From Paenibacillus sp. FSL A5-0031 (lineage in GTDB: Bacteria > Bacillota > Bacilli > Paenibacillales > Paenibacillaceae), in the NCBI RefSeq assembly GCF_001956295.1, contig NZ_MRTD01000005.1:248001-312000 (forward strand): a stretch of 64,000 nucleotides of DNA, written 5' to 3'. Each line of letters starts with the position of its first letter. The first letter of the stretch is position 1. Both the position numbers and the translations under genes were made by a program. The notes beneath the pieces are model-generated. The model saw nothing but the letters and a program-made list of their open reading frames with translations. It made no database searches and was not told where the DNA came from. Shown in pieces: positions 1-8,553 of this stretch.

Positions 1-923
1 CAGCGAACAAAGGAAATGCTGTGAATACGCAAACAGACAAAGCCGCAGAGAATGGTAAAGAAGTGAAAACGAATGAGAACGAAACACACGTAGTGAAGGA
101 TTTTTTTGGCGAGGTTGAAATTCCGGTTAAACCGAAGCGAATAGCAGCTATCTATTTGGAGGATTATTTAGTCACTCTTGGTGTGGAGCCTGTTGTACAG
201 TGGTACCATCCAATGTGGGGCAAACAGGAATATTTGAATTTAGACGTTCCTCCATTTGATATAACAGGAAGCATTGAAGCACTGCTAGATGCAGAACCGG
301 ATCTTATTATTACAGATGGTTTTGTAGATGAAGCTATCTATGAAAAATACTCTAAGGTAGCACCAACCTTTCGGATGCCTGACGACATTTTGATGAGCAG
401 TTCCTCCGATATTCTTCTTAAGATTGCTGATCTAATTGGTGAACAAGAGAAAGCCGAGAAGCTGGTGAAGGACTATGAGCAGAAAATCGCGGATACAAAA
501 AGCAAGCTGAAAGCAGCGATTGGAGATGAATCAGTTGCTGTGTTGCGGCTTAATATCGGTGAGACTGACCTTAATCTTCTTGGAATTAAGAACAAATTTG
601 TTGGTTCTATCCTTTACAAAGAATTAGGCTTAACTCCGCCAAAGATGGTTGCGGATATGGAAGCCTTTATAGAAACGATCTCCATGGAGAAGCTTCCTGA
701 TCTTAATGCAGACCATATCATTATTTTAACATCAAATGGATCTTGGTCATCGCCCGAGAATCAAGAATCCATTAAAAATCTATTCGATAGTCCAATTTGG
801 CAAAGCGTTCCTGCTATAAAGAAAGGAAATGTTTATCAAGTGGATCGTACCTATTGGCAGACGGGCGCTTTCACGGCTAACCAACTTAAGATTAAAGATT
901 TGGAAAAAGTTTTGCTGAAGTAA
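1..923 (+). CDS. Siderophore ABC transporter substrate-binding lipoprotein (5' end cut by window edge)
   Basis: Class III (FeuA/FhuD-type) periplasmic-binding fold that would capture a ferric siderophore at the cell surface and pass it to FecCD-type permeases. The frame is open leftward through base 3, and the first visible residues are a low-complexity, charged linker typical of the stretch after a lipidated cysteine. The signal peptide and lipobox therefore lie outside the window; the GTG at 21 is only an internal codon. Visible landmarks are the VVKDFFGEVEIPVKPKRIAA lobe-1 strand, the PDLIITDG strand and a long linking helix around KLVKDYEQKIADTKSK. It strongly resembles the C-terminal sensor domain of the regulator encoded next door (shared LEDYLVTLGV-like and WGKQxYL stretches), so both probably bind the same ligand. 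The family is secure; the ligand is not known. Confidence 0.88.
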   Translation, partial: ANKGNAVNTQTDKAAENGKEVKTNENETHVVKDFFGEVEIPVKPKRIAAIYLEDYLVTLGVEPVVQWYHPMWGKQEYLNLDVPPFDITGSIEALLDAEPDLIITDGFVDEAIYEKYSKVAPTFRMPDDILMSSSSDILLKIADLIGEQEKAEKLVKDYEQKIADTKSKLKAAIGDESVAVLRLNIGETDLNLLGIKNKFVGSILYKELGLTPPKMVADMEAFIETISMEKLPDLNADHIIILTSNGSWSSPENQESIKNLFDSPIWQSVPAIKKGNVYQVDRTYWQTGAFTANQLKIKDLEKVLLK

Positions 924-951
924 CCTTCACGCTGCAAATACAATTTTATCG

Positions 952-990
952 GAAGAGCATTTCAACGAACAGTTGAAGTGCTCTTCTTTA
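952..990 (+). terminator. Terminator hairpin after the binding-protein gene
   Basis: The arms GAAGAGCA (952-959) and TGCTCTTC (979-986) extend inward through TTCAAC/GTTGAA and are followed by TTTAT. The right arm overlaps the -35 hexamer of the next promoter, so read-through and initiation may interact. Confidence 0.7.
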
Positions 991-1024
991 TCGTTTATAG
1001 TAATTTTATTGATAATCATTCTCA
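973..1024 (+). promoter_or_regulatory. SigmaA promoter with Fur box for the AraC-type regulator
   Basis: TTGAAG (973-978), a 17-nt spacer and TATAGT (996-1001) form a good sigmaA promoter. TGATAATCATTCTCA (1010-1024) matches the Bacillus 7-1-7 Fur consensus TGATAATNATTATCA at all but one defined position. It sits on the expected transcription start, so iron-replete repression by Fur is the natural reading. An upstream TTG in frame at 973 is the -35 element, which rules it out as a start codon. Confidence 0.75.
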
Positions 1025-1047
1025 CGGAAAGGAGGGCTTATGAATCT

Positions 1048-2661
1048 ATGCAAGAGATAAACGCCAATACGAATACATCTCCAAGCAAAATCTATCGCTT
1101 AATCGGAGTGAAATATAAGGAATCTGAACCTCATGAACAACAAAAAGCGAGAAAAAATGATTGCTATCGATTGTATGTCATTATGGACGGGAGAGGGCGC
1201 CTCGTTCTAGATGGATGCGGTTATCAGCTCGAGCGCGGCAAATGTTTTATTTCCGAGCCAGGGGCAACCATTACAAATGAAGTCGGCAGCAGCGGACTCA
1301 TTCATTATGAACTGAGCTTTGAGATTGTTTACATTGGAATAGATGGTCGGGACGCTTCGAATAGCAAATGGAGTACTTCATTTCCATGTACAGGAGAAGT
1401 GGTGTGCCACCCATTTTCCCAGTGCTTGGAGTGGATTGAGAGGTTATATAGCTTTAGCTTATCAGACACTAGTGATGAGCTGGACGATTTGGATCAACAA
1501 ATATGTTTTCAACAATTGCTCCGACATATTCTCAAGCACAATCTGACCGTTTCTCATGCCCAGAGCAGTCGGAAAGCGGTTGAAGCTACAATTGATCGGC
1601 TATACCATGACTATCGCAACGAATGGTCGGTGGGCCAGCTGGCGAATTTGACCGATGTTGGCCGTACACACTATTCGCGTTTGTTCAAAGAGATAACGGG
1701 TCAGGTGCCGCTGCAGTACTTATCCGGCATTCGAATGAATCAAGCGAAGCACCTGCTGCAAGCAACCGATGATCGTTTGTCCGATATTGCACAGAACGCC
1801 GGATTTGGCGATGAGTTTTATTTTAACCGCCGCTTCAAGAAGACGGTCGGCATATCGCCAGGGCAATACCGAAGACATTACCGAGAGGAGATTCGTGTAT
1901 TCGCACCGTTTCTTGAAGATTTTCTGGTAACGCTTGGCGTTACGCCTATCCTGCAGTGCTCCATAACGAATTGGGGAAAACAGTCGTATTTGGGGCTTGA
2001 GCACATTCCCGCAATTGAGATTTCCGATAAATATGCTGCTCAGCTGCCGATAAAGCCGGACTTTATTTTGGTAGACAACGGATTTCCAGATAAATGGGAC
2101 CATCATCTCTTGGAGCAACAGGCTCCGCTCTACAAAATGTCCAATGAGGGAGAAGATTGGCAGGAGACCTTGCGAATCATGGCAGATCTAATCGGTAGAG
2201 GAAAAAACGTAAAGGTCGTTGATATTATAGCGAAGTATGAACAAAAAGCAGAAGCTGCTCGGAAAAAGCTTCGCCCGATTCATCATCAAACCACCGTTTT
2301 TCTACGAATTCAAGCTAATGGAATATTGCTGTATGGCGGTCCGGATAAGGGATACACGGGGCCTATTCTCTATAGTGACCTGGGAATGACGCCTCATCCG
2401 CTTGTAAAGCAATTGACAAAGAGCACAAGGACAGCGGTGCTAACACCAGAATTGCTCGCGCAGGTCGATGCCGATAATGTGTTCGTCACTTTTGAGATTT
2501 CAGAACAAGAAAAGAGGAAGCTTTACGCGACGCCCCATTGGCAATCGCTTCCCGCAGTACGTCATAACCGTGTATTCGAGGTTGATTTTTTGAGCTGGAT
2601 GAATTATGGCGTCCTCGCCCATAGCCTGAAAATCGATGATGTCCTGCGTGCGCTTGGCTAG
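1048..2661 (+). CDS. AraC-family regulator fused to a siderophore-binding domain (Btr-like)
   Basis: A 537-residue cytoplasmic transcription activator with three parts. An N-terminal cupin-like AraC sensor domain covers about residues 15-110, a double helix-turn-helix AraC DNA-binding domain about 178-280, and a C-terminal class III periplasmic-binding domain without signal peptide about 283-537. This is the layout of Bacillus subtilis Btr (YbbB), which binds ferric bacillibactin and activates feuABC. The start is set at ATG 1048 because GGAGG at 1031-1035 is about 12 nt upstream and the promoter/Fur box lies just before it. The binding domain resembles the lipoprotein encoded immediately upstream, so the regulator probably senses that transporter's ligand and switches on its operon. 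Family is secure; ligand and target are inferred. Confidence 0.88.
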   Translation: MQEINANTNTSPSKIYRLIGVKYKESEPHEQQKARKNDCYRLYVIMDGRGRLVLDGCGYQLERGKCFISEPGATITNEVGSSGLIHYELSFEIVYIGIDGRDASNSKWSTSFPCTGEVVCHPFSQCLEWIERLYSFSLSDTSDELDDLDQQICFQQLLRHILKHNLTVSHAQSSRKAVEATIDRLYHDYRNEWSVGQLANLTDVGRTHYSRLFKEITGQVPLQYLSGIRMNQAKHLLQATDDRLSDIAQNAGFGDEFYFNRRFKKTVGISPGQYRRHYREEIRVFAPFLEDFLVTLGVTPILQCSITNWGKQSYLGLEHIPAIEISDKYAAQLPIKPDFILVDNGFPDKWDHHLLEQQAPLYKMSNEGEDWQETLRIMADLIGRGKNVKVVDIIAKYEQKAEAARKKLRPIHHQTTVFLRIQANGILLYGGPDKGYTGPILYSDLGMTPHPLVKQLTKSTRTAVLTPELLAQVDADNVFVTFEISEQEKRKLYATPHWQSLPAVRHNRVFEVDFLSWMNYGVLAHSLKIDDVLRALG

Positions 2662-2728
2662 ATAAGGAAGAGCGTGAAGGAGGCTGAAACGATTATAAAA
2701 AGTACAAAAAAACGGTGTTTAAACAAAA

Positions 2729-2780
2729 AATAAGCCAGCTTAAGGACTTCGCATGAGTCCAATAAGCTGGCTTATTTTCA
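2729..2780. terminator. Long bidirectional terminator between convergent units
   Basis: AATAAGCCAGCTTA (2729-2742) pairs with TAAGCTGGCTTATT (2763-2776), with an inner GGACT/AGTCC extension. A-rich and T-rich flanks allow termination in both directions, serving the regulator on the plus strand and the anti-sigma remnant on the minus strand. Confidence 0.85.
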
Positions 2781-2790
2781 ATTATTCGTC

Positions 2791-3309
2791 TTATAGACGA
2801 AGCTCGGCAGTCAAGACGGCAGTCCCTCGCGGCATTTTACCGAAAGCATCTGGTTCTTGGGTAATCGCGATTTGATCATAACCCTTCAAATTCTGGTCGA
2901 GTGTGAAATACAAGCCGCCTTTTCCATCGACTGGGTAGAAGGTTCCTGCGTTTACGACGTCCTGGCCTTTCTTCATCAGCCATACCTGAAATGCTTCGTT
3001 TTGCTTGATTTGCGGAAGCTTCTCGGCCTGCACGAGCAGATGTGTTCCTTTGCTGTCAATGACGATGGTAGCGAGGCCTTGGGCAATAATATTTTGCGCC
3101 GCCGAGCTTAAGCTGACAGCTTGATTTGTCTGCAAGCCCTGTGGAGGCTCATTCATCTGGGCGAGCGTGAGCTCATTACTGAGGTCAGATACCTGATCTC
3201 TTAATGTGAAAATATACACGCACAATAGAAGCACCGCTGCCGCAAGCCCAATATTTAACCAGATATTGTAGTTTCGACGCTTTGCGTACGGAGTTAATGA
3301 AATTTTGGA
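2791..3309 (-). pseudogene. Remnant of an RskA-type anti-sigma factor, N-terminus lost
   Basis: The C-terminal domain is that of anti-sigma-K factors: a membrane helix (about 3255-3200), a coiled linker, then a beta-sandwich with the typical FQVWLMKKG and AGTFYP stretches. The frame stays open upstream through positively charged residues just before the helix. It is then closed by three consecutive stops (TAA TAG TGA, 3318-3310), with no ATG, GTG or TTG before the helix. The only normal start, GTG 3234, lies inside the membrane helix. The zinc-binding anti-sigma domain and any partner sigma gene are missing, so this looks like a decayed end of a deleted sigma/anti-sigma locus. A rare ATT start at 3303 giving a short membrane protein cannot be excluded. 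Confidence 0.7.
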
Positions 3310-3340
3310 TCACTATTATTTCGAATTATTTTCGAATAGC

Positions 3341-3381
3341 AAAAAGACGAACAAATGAGAAACCATTTGTCCGTCTTTTTT
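3341..3381. terminator. Terminator downstream of the hybrid kinase gene
   Basis: AAAAAGACGAACAAATG (3341-3357) pairs with CATTTGTCCGTCTTTTTT (3364-3381). It is flanked by A and T runs and can stop transcription from the minus strand (kinase) and from the plus strand. Confidence 0.82.
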
Positions 3382-3414
3382 GTATCGATGGAAGTTATTT
3401 AGCAGCTGCTAAAA

Positions 3415-6400
3415 TCAATCATTATCCATAGCCTGCTGATTGCGGTTGTTTGGAATGACAAACGACACGGTGGTTCCTTCCTTAGGCTTACTGATTATAG
3501 ATAAGCCTTGACCATACATTTGAGTCAATCGTCGATTCGTATTAGCTATCCCTATTCCGCCTTTTCCTTTCATCGTTGGACTGAGCAGTTGAATGACCTG
3601 TTCTTCATTCATGCCAATGCCATTATCAATGACTTCAACTCGTATGAAGCTGTCCTGGCGATTGATTCGTATATGCAGCGTGCCGCCGTTGTTCTGACTA
3701 AGAAGCCCATGTTTGATCGCATTTTCAACCAGCGGCTGTATAGAAAGGGGCGGGATAAGCAAGCTGATGTTGGCATCCACTTCCCATACGACAGTCAACC
3801 TGTTCTCGAAACGTTCTTTCTCAATATACAAATAGGCTTCTACAAGCTCCAGCTCGTGAGAGAGCTCAACAAGCTCCCCTGTATTTAAGAAGTCAAAGCT
3901 AATCCGTAAAAAGGATACAAAAGAATCGCCCAGATTACGCATCTTGTCTGTATCAATATCGCTTAGCGCCATTAAGGAGTTAAGGGTATTGAACAGAAAA
4001 TGCGGATGGATTTGTGCCTGAAGATAAGCGGCTTCTAAACGCAAACGTTCATTAATAGACTGCTTCAGCATAGTCAACGCCCTGATTCGGTATTTGAGTT
4101 CTAGAGCATCTACAGGCTTGGTAACATAATCATTTGCTCCAGACGAGAATCCGGTATAAATGTCAGCAGGCTGACTACGGGCAGTCAACAGCAAAACGGG
4201 GAGCTCCGATACAGAGTATTGCTCCCGTACCTTCTTCGTTAACTCGTAGCCGGACATCTGTGGCATCATAACATCGGCAACTAATAGATCCCACTGCCCA
4301 CTGCCTAGCAACACTAACGCTTCACGTGCTGAATTGGCTGTTGTAATGTTATATGGCTCGGATGATAAAATGCCAACAAGCACATTCAGATTGACCGGGT
4401 CGTCATCCACTGCAAGAATATTCATTTTCCCATCATTCAGAAATGGCGTGTTAATTGAAGAGATTGCTATTTCGTCGATTGCGATGTCTGGAAAAATCAA
4501 TCCACCATGGCTTTCTTCTGTTTCTTCCGTTGTCTGGTGTATAGGAAACAAGGGCTGTGCTGAAGGTAGGCTGAACATATTGGCAAGCGGTAATTGAAAG
4601 CTGAAAATAGAACCTTTGCCAAGCGCAGAGCGAACGCTTAGCACTCCGCCATGCAATTCGACCAACTGCTTGCAAATGCTTAAACCAAGCCCAATTCCTC
4701 TTCCATCAGTGATTCCATAAATCCCTTGTTCATAAGGAAGAAAGACGCGCGCCTGCGTTTCTTTATTCATGCCGACTCCCGTATCGGAGACATGAATGAC
4801 AGCAATCCCATTCTGAATCTCCGCAGAAATCGTGATTGATCCTTCTTCCGTATATTTTAGAGCGTTGTGCAATAAGTTGTACAAAATTTGTACAAGCCTT
4901 TTCTCATCTGCCATGACCCAAGGCAGCGATTCAGCGATATTCACATGAAGTTGAATAGGTTTGCCTTCGATCATAAATTTCAGCATGCTAACGATGCCAG
5001 GCACGATGGATTGAATTTGTAAAGGCTCCTGCTGCAGCACGATTCGGTGTTCCTTCAGCCTTGCTACATCTAGAAGATCACCGAGCATATGCGACATACG
5101 GCTGCTTATTCTTATAAGCAGCTCCATATCATTAACGCTTTTTGTATTCATTTGCCCTTTCTCTTTCGTTACAACGGTTTGAGCAATGTTCATAATACCG
5201 TGCAGCGGCGTTCGCAGTTCATGTGAAGTATTGGCAAGAAATTGGTCTTTCAGCTTGTCAGCCTTTTTTAACTGTTCGTTCAGCACTTTGTTTTCCTTCG
5301 TGTTACGGAAAAATTGCTTTAACCAGTACGTAGAAAAACCAATGATAGCTGCTATGATATCTATTGGATAATAGACAACCGAAACCTGGCTATTTGAATT
5401 GATTAAGCTCCAAAGGAAGCTGGACATAACGCCTGCCGCGGATAACAACAGGAAGACAACGTCGTTGTTGTCTGTTTGCTTCCTTAAGACCATCGTTCCT
5501 GTTGTATAAACAAACCAGGCAAAGGGCAATAGATAAAAAAATGAAAATATTTTTAATGCTACCGATCCATTTACAAGCTGTGCGCTTGCTACAATTAGAA
5601 ACAAGGAATAAACAATGAGCGCTGCTGTAAATATTCGCAGCCATCGGTTCTTCGGAGGAGCCGAAGACAATCTTCTAAATAGTAGAAAAATAAAAAAGGA
5701 ATGCCAAAGCAGAGAGAGCAGCCTGAGCTTCAGCGCCCATGTATAGTTAATTGGCAGCCATAGCAAGAGCAGGTTATCATGGCCGATGACGATCGTAATT
5801 CCGGTAGCGAGCGTTAACAAACCAACGATAAGCAAACTCTTTTCTTGAGGATTGAATAAGAAAAGGGTCGTAGCATACAAGCCGTGAAGCAGCAAAACGA
5901 TAAATGTGACGAGCTGAAAGCCGATAGAGTACCATCGAACATAATCAATCGCTGCTTGTGAACCAAATTGAATGGAGTGTAAAATTCCCCCGTTGTAAGC
6001 ATCGTCATAGTTAGCAACACGAATGAGCAGTTCAAGTTCTGTGGTGCCTTTTACAGAATAAGAAGCGGTGTAAGAGAATTTCTTGGGCTTGTACTCTTCA
6101 GCGTTGTCGGCTGGTTTTCCGAAGTCGTTCTCAACAAGCCCATTTAATTCTACGCCTGATGAGGCTTGTATTTTTTGCAGCCAAAATGCGACAGGCTGCT
6201 CAAGCGGATCGATTAGAATTCGCAATCGGTACGTTCCGTACCCGATAGAGGTGTCAGCCTTTTTGGTCAGTACGCTGCCCCAGTCACCCGGAACCTGAAT
6301 ATAGCGGAACTGATTTTGCAACGGCTGAACATCCTGTTGATGGATTAATTTTGCAGGGTAAAACTCCCATTGGCCATCCAAGGGAATGGTAGCTGAGTTG

Positions 6401-6567
6401 TTTATGTCCCATCCGCGAATGTCGAGTACGCCATTCACAGCACGAGGGTGCTCAGCAGTAGAAAATAGTTCAGACCATGCCCACCGCAGGGCAAGAAGAG
6501 CGCTAAGAAACAATAGAATAATAGCTACATATTTGAAGGTGGTTTTATTTTTCATTTGCATCATCAT
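3415..6567 (-). CDS. 7TMR-DISM hybrid sensor kinase with two kinase modules and a receiver domain
   Basis: A 1050-residue membrane signalling protein. In order: an N-terminal membrane helix (about 11-29), an extracellular jelly-roll-like ligand domain (about 40-195), seven membrane helices of 7TMR-DISM type (about 205-415), a HisKA domain with phospho-acceptor His449 in SHELRTPLHG, and an HATPase domain with DTGVGM and GRGIGLGLSI boxes. Then come a receiver domain with phospho-acceptor Asp765 in ADVMMPQMSG, a LytS/YehU-type His_kinase box with His856 in HPHFLFN, and a second HATPase (VENAIKHGL, GGIGIANTNRRL). Two different kinase classes in one chain is unusual. No ribosome binding site is obvious before the run of ATG codons at 6567-6559. 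No separate response regulator is adjacent. It diverges from a Btr-like regulator gene, so an iron or siderophore link is possible but unproven. Confidence 0.85.
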   Translation of the reverse strand: MMMQMKNKTTFKYVAIILLFLSALLALRWAWSELFSTAEHPRAVNGVLDIRGWDINNSATIPLDGQWEFYPAKLIHQQDVQPLQNQFRYIQVPGDWGSVLTKKADTSIGYGTYRLRILIDPLEQPVAFWLQKIQASSGVELNGLVENDFGKPADNAEEYKPKKFSYTASYSVKGTTELELLIRVANYDDAYNGGILHSIQFGSQAAIDYVRWYSIGFQLVTFIVLLLHGLYATTLFLFNPQEKSLLIVGLLTLATGITIVIGHDNLLLLWLPINYTWALKLRLLSLLWHSFFIFLLFRRLSSAPPKNRWLRIFTAALIVYSLFLIVASAQLVNGSVALKIFSFFYLLPFAWFVYTTGTMVLRKQTDNNDVVFLLLSAAGVMSSFLWSLINSNSQVSVVYYPIDIIAAIIGFSTYWLKQFFRNTKENKVLNEQLKKADKLKDQFLANTSHELRTPLHGIMNIAQTVVTKEKGQMNTKSVNDMELLIRISSRMSHMLGDLLDVARLKEHRIVLQQEPLQIQSIVPGIVSMLKFMIEGKPIQLHVNIAESLPWVMADEKRLVQILYNLLHNALKYTEEGSITISAEIQNGIAVIHVSDTGVGMNKETQARVFLPYEQGIYGITDGRGIGLGLSICKQLVELHGGVLSVRSALGKGSIFSFQLPLANMFSLPSAQPLFPIHQTTEETEESHGGLIFPDIAIDEIAISSINTPFLNDGKMNILAVDDDPVNLNVLVGILSSEPYNITTANSAREALVLLGSGQWDLLVADVMMPQMSGYELTKKVREQYSVSELPVLLLTARSQPADIYTGFSSGANDYVTKPVDALELKYRIRALTMLKQSINERLRLEAAYLQAQIHPHFLFNTLNSLMALSDIDTDKMRNLGDSFVSFLRISFDFLNTGELVELSHELELVEAYLYIEKERFENRLTVVWEVDANISLLIPPLSIQPLVENAIKHGLLSQNNGGTLHIRINRQDSFIRVEVIDNGIGMNEEQVIQLLSPTMKGKGGIGIANTNRRLTQMYGQGLSIISKPKEGTTVSFVIPNNRNQQAMDND

Positions 6568-6728
6568 ACATTGACATTCGACATAATACGCGTTTATCCT
6601 TTAACATTTATTGGTGATTGTTATGATTGAAGCGAGTAATGTATACGATTGGCAGCTTGGAAAAATATCAATAAAAACAGCTGCAAAGTGCTTCTAGTTA
6701 TGTTCATCGAGCTAATTAGTAGAATAAG

Positions 6729-6783
6729 TTCTCATAGGTAGTTAGTTTTGATATACTGTATGAGTAAATGAGAATCATTATCG
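6729..6783 (+). promoter_or_regulatory. Promoter and Fur box for the second AraC-type regulator
   Basis: TTCTCA (6729-6734), 17 nt, then TATACT (6752-6757). TGAGAATCATTATCG (6769-6783) matches the 7-1-7 Fur consensus with two mismatches and covers the start-site region. It lies in the 233-nt region divergent with the hybrid kinase gene, so Fur binding could influence both genes. Confidence 0.7.
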
Positions 6784-6800
6784 ATTAGAGGATGGATGTT

Positions 6801-8453
6801 ATGGATACAGCAATAACAAATAAAAGCATCATTAATTTCAGTAATTTAGACGTGACAATCAAGTCAGTTGAGCTATATACGGGTGCTTCTGGCGAAATTT
6901 TGAAGCAGCATGTGACGAGATGGGGTACCTTAATTATTTCGCTTGCCGGCAGTGGGACGATGAGGCGAGAAGATGGATACACCACGCTTGAGCGTGATCA
7001 CATTTATGCATGTCCGCCAGACAGTACTTTCGGCCTGACATCCGATCTGGGAGGGAACTTGTCCGTTGTTGTTATCCGCTTGAAACTAGCTGATAGGAAT
7101 GAAGAAAGGGTAGATTTCCAGTTGGATGAGTCAGCGCTGCAAATTTTATTTTCTAACATAGATGGTTTGTCTTTAGGGCCAGCAGGCTACTTGTCTTCAC
7201 AGGGCCGAACGATTTATGACGGCTTCGCAAGTGATGACGGCATAAAGAAGTGGAGGGCGAAGCTCGATTGCTCGGAGCTGTTGTATATGCTGATTACCTC
7301 GGGAAAAATGGCTTCCAAGGAAGGGACAAAGGAGGCGCTGGAGCGCGCCAGAGCTTTTATGAAAGAAAACTGCAATAAGGAAATGACCATAGAGCTGCTG
7401 GCCAACATGGCGGAGCTAAGCCCTAAATATTTCGTGGATTTGTTCAAAAAAACATATGGCGTCAGTGCACTTGATTATTTGACGAGAGCCCGAATCGACC
7501 TTGCCAAATCGCTGATGCTGCGTACCGATCGGCTGCTGAAAGAAGTCGCGCATGAGGTAGGTTATGCAGACGAATTTTATTTCAGTCGAAAGTTCAAGCA
7601 GTTGGTCGGCATGTCCCCAACGGCCTATTTAAAGAAGCGCGGCAAGAGGATCGCAGTATACGGCTCGACTGCACTAATCGGTTACTTGCTTCCGCTCGAC
7701 ATTATTCCTTATGCGGCGCCGCTTCATCCGAAATGGAGCAAATATTATTGTGATCGTTATGGGCTTGAAATTCCTGTCCATCTGGATGCTTATCGCCAAA
7801 ACCATTTTAAAGAAGCGAATATCGAAAGGCTGGAGACTACGAGCCCGGACTTCATTTTATGCGACCATGAGCTAGAGCCTTGGGAAAGAGCAAGATTATC
7901 CGAGGTGGCGCCTATTTTTGCACTTCCTGATGATCGTATGGGCTGGCGGAAAAAGTTTGACGTATTAGCAGAAGCATTAGGAGCGCAATCTGAAGCGAAG
8001 AAGTGGTTGGAGGAATTTGAACGTAAGAAAGGGGAAATGGCAGAGAAAATACGGCTCATACATCAATCGCGACTTTTAGATGTAGCCGTCTTGAAGGTAT
8101 TGAGAAATACGGTTTATATGTACAGTGACCTCGTTATAGATGATGTTATCTATCAAGGACTAGGGATATCTCCGCTGCATAAAGAAGAGGGACCAATATG
8201 GAATGTTCCTATGTCTTTCAATAATCTGAAACAATTGAACGCCGACTATGTGCTGCTGCTTGTTTGCCAAGAGTCGGAGACGCTTCAATATTGGACGCAG
8301 CTGCAGCAGTCAACGGACTGGATGTCGCTTCCTTTTGTAAGGGAAAATCGAGTCAAAATGATTCCATCGGAGCCATGGAGGGAATATTCTCCCGTTGCGC
8401 TGAGTCGTATCGTGGATGAGACTGCGCTTTTATTAACAGGAAATCGTCCATAA
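6801..8453 (+). CDS. AraC-family regulator fused to a siderophore-binding domain, next to feu-like operon (Btr-like)
   Basis: A 550-residue cytoplasmic activator of the same design as the regulator at 1048-2661. It has an N-terminal cupin-like sensor (about 10-110), an AraC DNA-binding domain (about 179-280, with FSRKFKQLVGMSPTAYLKK closing the second helix-turn-helix) and a C-terminal class III periplasmic-binding domain (about 283-550). ATG 6801 is preferred over ATG 6792 because AGAGGA at 6787-6792 is correctly spaced only for the former. It lies directly upstream of feuA/feuB/feuC-like genes, matching the btr-feuABC-ybbA layout of B. subtilis. The likely role is to sense an internalised ferric siderophore and activate the uptake operon. 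The sensed compound is unknown. Confidence 0.88.
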   Translation: MDTAITNKSIINFSNLDVTIKSVELYTGASGEILKQHVTRWGTLIISLAGSGTMRREDGYTTLERDHIYACPPDSTFGLTSDLGGNLSVVVIRLKLADRNEERVDFQLDESALQILFSNIDGLSLGPAGYLSSQGRTIYDGFASDDGIKKWRAKLDCSELLYMLITSGKMASKEGTKEALERARAFMKENCNKEMTIELLANMAELSPKYFVDLFKKTYGVSALDYLTRARIDLAKSLMLRTDRLLKEVAHEVGYADEFYFSRKFKQLVGMSPTAYLKKRGKRIAVYGSTALIGYLLPLDIIPYAAPLHPKWSKYYCDRYGLEIPVHLDAYRQNHFKEANIERLETTSPDFILCDHELEPWERARLSEVAPIFALPDDRMGWRKKFDVLAEALGAQSEAKKWLEEFERKKGEMAEKIRLIHQSRLLDVAVLKVLRNTVYMYSDLVIDDVIYQGLGISPLHKEEGPIWNVPMSFNNLKQLNADYVLLLVCQESETLQYWTQLQQSTDWMSLPFVRENRVKMIPSEPWREYSPVALSRIVDETALLLTGNRP

Positions 8454-8507
8454 TGGTTCAGGATTATGTCCATGGTCGGGAAGCAGCTCTTAGCCTATAA
8501 TTGCTAA

Positions 8508-8522
8508 TGATATTCATTATCA
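8508..8522 (+). promoter_or_regulatory. Fur box of the feu-like operon
   Basis: TGATATTCATTATCA differs from the 7-1-7 consensus at one position. A TATAAT at 8496-8501 lies just upstream, so Fur would occupy the start site of the feuA-like gene. The -35 region is poor, consistent with a need for the Btr-like activator. Confidence 0.82.
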
Positions 8523-8553
8523 ATTAAAGAAAGAGTGAGAGGAGCTATACAGC

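Noticed and set aside
973-1047. TTG at 973 as an upstream start for the Btr-like regulator, giving a hydrophobic N-terminus
   Set aside because: This stretch is the promoter (-35 and -10) and Fur box; the extra residues have no family counterpart and no ribosome binding site.
1720-2118. Antisense open frame of about 130 codons
   Set aside because: It lies entirely opposite the AraC and binding domains of a well-supported gene, with no ribosome binding site or recognisable protein.
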